From: Lentisphaeria bacterium | Lineage (GTDB): Bacteria; Verrucomicrobiota; Lentisphaeria; Victivallales; UBA1829 | NCBI GenBank assembly: GCA_017504325.1 | Contig: JAFVRL010000300.1 | Coordinates: forward strand, 1-6,909 | Direction of reading: 5' to 3' | Length of the DNA: 6,909 bases | In this document: piece by piece, positions 5,984-6,909 of the stretch | Position numbering within the stretch: position 1 is the stretch's first letter | Layout of the letters: each line of letters begins with the position of its first letter | Program-made: the position numbers and the translations under genes | The notes under the pieces: generated by a model | What the model was told of the DNA's origin: nothing | The model's database searches: none | Seen by the model: only the letters and a program-made list of their open reading frames with translations

Positions 5984-6856
5984 TTATTGGACTTTTTTCA
6001 GGAGTTCTTCAAGTTTTGCCTTTGCCGCCTGTTTATCTTTCCTGTTGAGGAGCATATATTCCTGCCACTCTTCCGGATATTGCTGTTTGGCTTTTCTTGC
6101 AAGCTCATTTCTTGAAAAATCCCGTTTGGGAGGAGGGGCGGGACGGGGAGTATCTGCGGGGCTGCGGAAAGAGCCCGGAGTACCGGAGAAGCCGAATGAA
6201 AATTCATATCCTTCCTTTTCCAGAAGTTCCCGCAGCTTTGCAAAGCGTTCTCTCCACTGGAGTCCCTCAAGTTCCTTCTCATATTTCTTTGTGACAAATG
6301 CCATTTCTTCGGCATTGGCAGGAAGTTTCTCTCCGGATTTTGCGGCAAGGTCCTTCAATTTGAGTCTGTTTTCCTCCACCGCTTTTTTGTATGCAGCATA
6401 TTCCGCCGGGAATTTTTCTGCAATTTTAGCTTCCACTTCGGTGCGTTTCTGCCCCGCATTATTCATCCGGGGGCCGCCGAAAGATCTTCCCCTCATACCT
6501 TCCCGTCTGCCGAAACCTTCTCTTCCGGGACCTTCTCCATTGTTCCGCCGGGACATATTGCTGCGGGAGAAGTTGGGCCGGGGTGTTTTCAGTCCTGCCT
6601 TTGCCGCAAGACGCTGCATTTTATTGAATGCTGCCGGAAGATTGGTTTCTGCAAGTTTTTTGATTTCCCTGAAACCTTCCGGATCTTTCTTTTCCAATTC
6701 CGTCTGGAGATTTGCCCATTCCTTCTGTGTTTTTTCACTCATTTCAAAAGAACGGTTCATTCCCGGTCTGCCGGAGGATCTTCTCTGGGCGTCTGCCTCA
6801 AAAAGTGATGCTGTACTTAATGAAAGTGCAATTACTGCTGTCAAAATCCTGTTCAT
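5984..6856 (-). CDS. Secreted basic repeat protein of unknown function
   Basis: I do not recognise a family for this 290-residue protein. It has a Sec-type signal peptide (about 1-23, cleavage likely after ADA before Gln24). The mature part carries three diverged helical units: about 43-88 (W..L...LEKKDPEGFREIKKLAE ... LAAKAG), about 138-175 (EAKIAEKFPAEYAAYKKAV ... LAAKSG) and about 248-289 (LARKAKQQYPEEWQEYMLL ... LEELLKK). Each shows the core K.(D/F/Y)P.(G/E)(F/Y/W) followed by a charged helix. A fourth weak helical stretch lies at 188-216. The units are separated by disordered linkers: an Arg/Gly/Asn-rich one at 92-137 and a Pro/Arg/Ser-rich one at 222-247. The product is strongly basic. 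The start ATG 6856 has AGGAG 6 bases upstream. It lies 232 bp before the secretion operon on the same strand, so it may be exported or periplasmic, but any link with that system is inference. Confidence 0.8.
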   Translation of the reverse strand: MNRILTAVIALSLSTASLFEADAQRRSSGRPGMNRSFEMSEKTQKEWANLQTELEKKDPEGFREIKKLAETNLPAAFNKMQRLAAKAGLKTPRPNFSRSNMSRRNNGEGPGREGFGRREGMRGRSFGGPRMNNAGQKRTEVEAKIAEKFPAEYAAYKKAVEENRLKLKDLAAKSGEKLPANAEEMAFVTKKYEKELEGLQWRERFAKLRELLEKEGYEFSFGFSGTPGSFRSPADTPRPAPPPKRDFSRNELARKAKQQYPEEWQEYMLLNRKDKQAAKAKLEELLKKVQ

Positions 6857-6862
6857 ATTCTG

Positions 6863-6867
6863 CTCCT
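6863..6867 (-). promoter_or_regulatory. Ribosome binding site of the basic repeat protein
   Basis: AGGAG on the minus strand, 6 bases before ATG 6856, supports that codon as the start. Confidence 0.6.
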
Positions 6868-6890
6868 TTTGTTATAGGGGTATTCTTTCT

Positions 6891-6908
6891 GCTTTTGCAA
6901 AAGCTTTT
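6891..6908. promoter_or_regulatory. Overlapping palindromes upstream of the basic repeat protein
   Basis: GCTTTTGCAAAAGC (6891-6904) is a perfect 14-bp palindrome and overlaps a second one, AAAAGCTTTT (6899-6908). They lie 35-52 bases before the start codon, where an operator could sit. There is no loop, so a terminator hairpin is less likely. The window ends one base later, so the upstream context is not visible and the function is a guess. Confidence 0.3.
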
Positions 6909-6909
6909 C

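Noticed and set aside
6873..6902. Possible minus-strand promoter for the basic repeat protein (TTGCAA, 18-base spacer, TATAAC)
   Set aside because: The implied transcription start would fall on or next to the Shine-Dalgarno, leaving almost no leader, so the match is probably chance.

Overview
The window is almost entirely coding on the minus strand and carries most of the inner-membrane platform and the outer-membrane pore of a type II secretion / type IV pilus-like machine. Read in the direction of transcription (right to left) it holds: a secreted basic repeat protein of unknown function (6856-5984); a 232-bp intergenic gap occupied by a 176-bp inverted-repeat element; then a tightly packed operon of a GspL-like protein (PilM-like domain fused to a PilN-like domain), a GspM/PilO-like protein, a GspC/PilP-like protein, a GspD-type secretin predicted to be a lipoprotein, and the first 109 codons of a GspE/PilB-type ATPase that runs off the left edge.

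The operon genes work together. The secretin is the outer-membrane channel. The GspC-like protein spans the periplasm and is expected to dock on the secretin N0 domain. The GspL-like and GspM-like bitopic proteins form the inner-membrane assembly platform. The ATPase binds the cytoplasmic part of GspL and drives pseudopilus assembly. Successive genes overlap by 4 bp (ATGA, ATGA, then GTGA before the ATPase), which points to one mRNA with translational coupling. The one possible exception is the secretin: its frame is also open to an ATGA overlap, but its better start lies 60 bp downstream.

The gene order L-M-C-D-E follows the pilMNOPQ order of type IV pili, not the classical gspC-D-E...L-M order. 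The domain content is nearer to type II secretion (fused L, HR-like C, secretin with GspD-type C-terminal motifs). Pseudopilins, GspF and the prepilin peptidase are not in view.

The organism is a diderm (outer-membrane secretin, lipoprotein signal) of roughly mid GC with good Shine-Dalgarno sequences. The unusual operon and the Met/Asn/Gln/Arg-rich low-complexity inserts would fit a PVC-group bacterium such as Lentisphaerota or Verrucomicrobiota relatives, but that is a guess from style; no taxonomic marker is present. There is no RNA gene, CRISPR array, transposase or integrase in the window.
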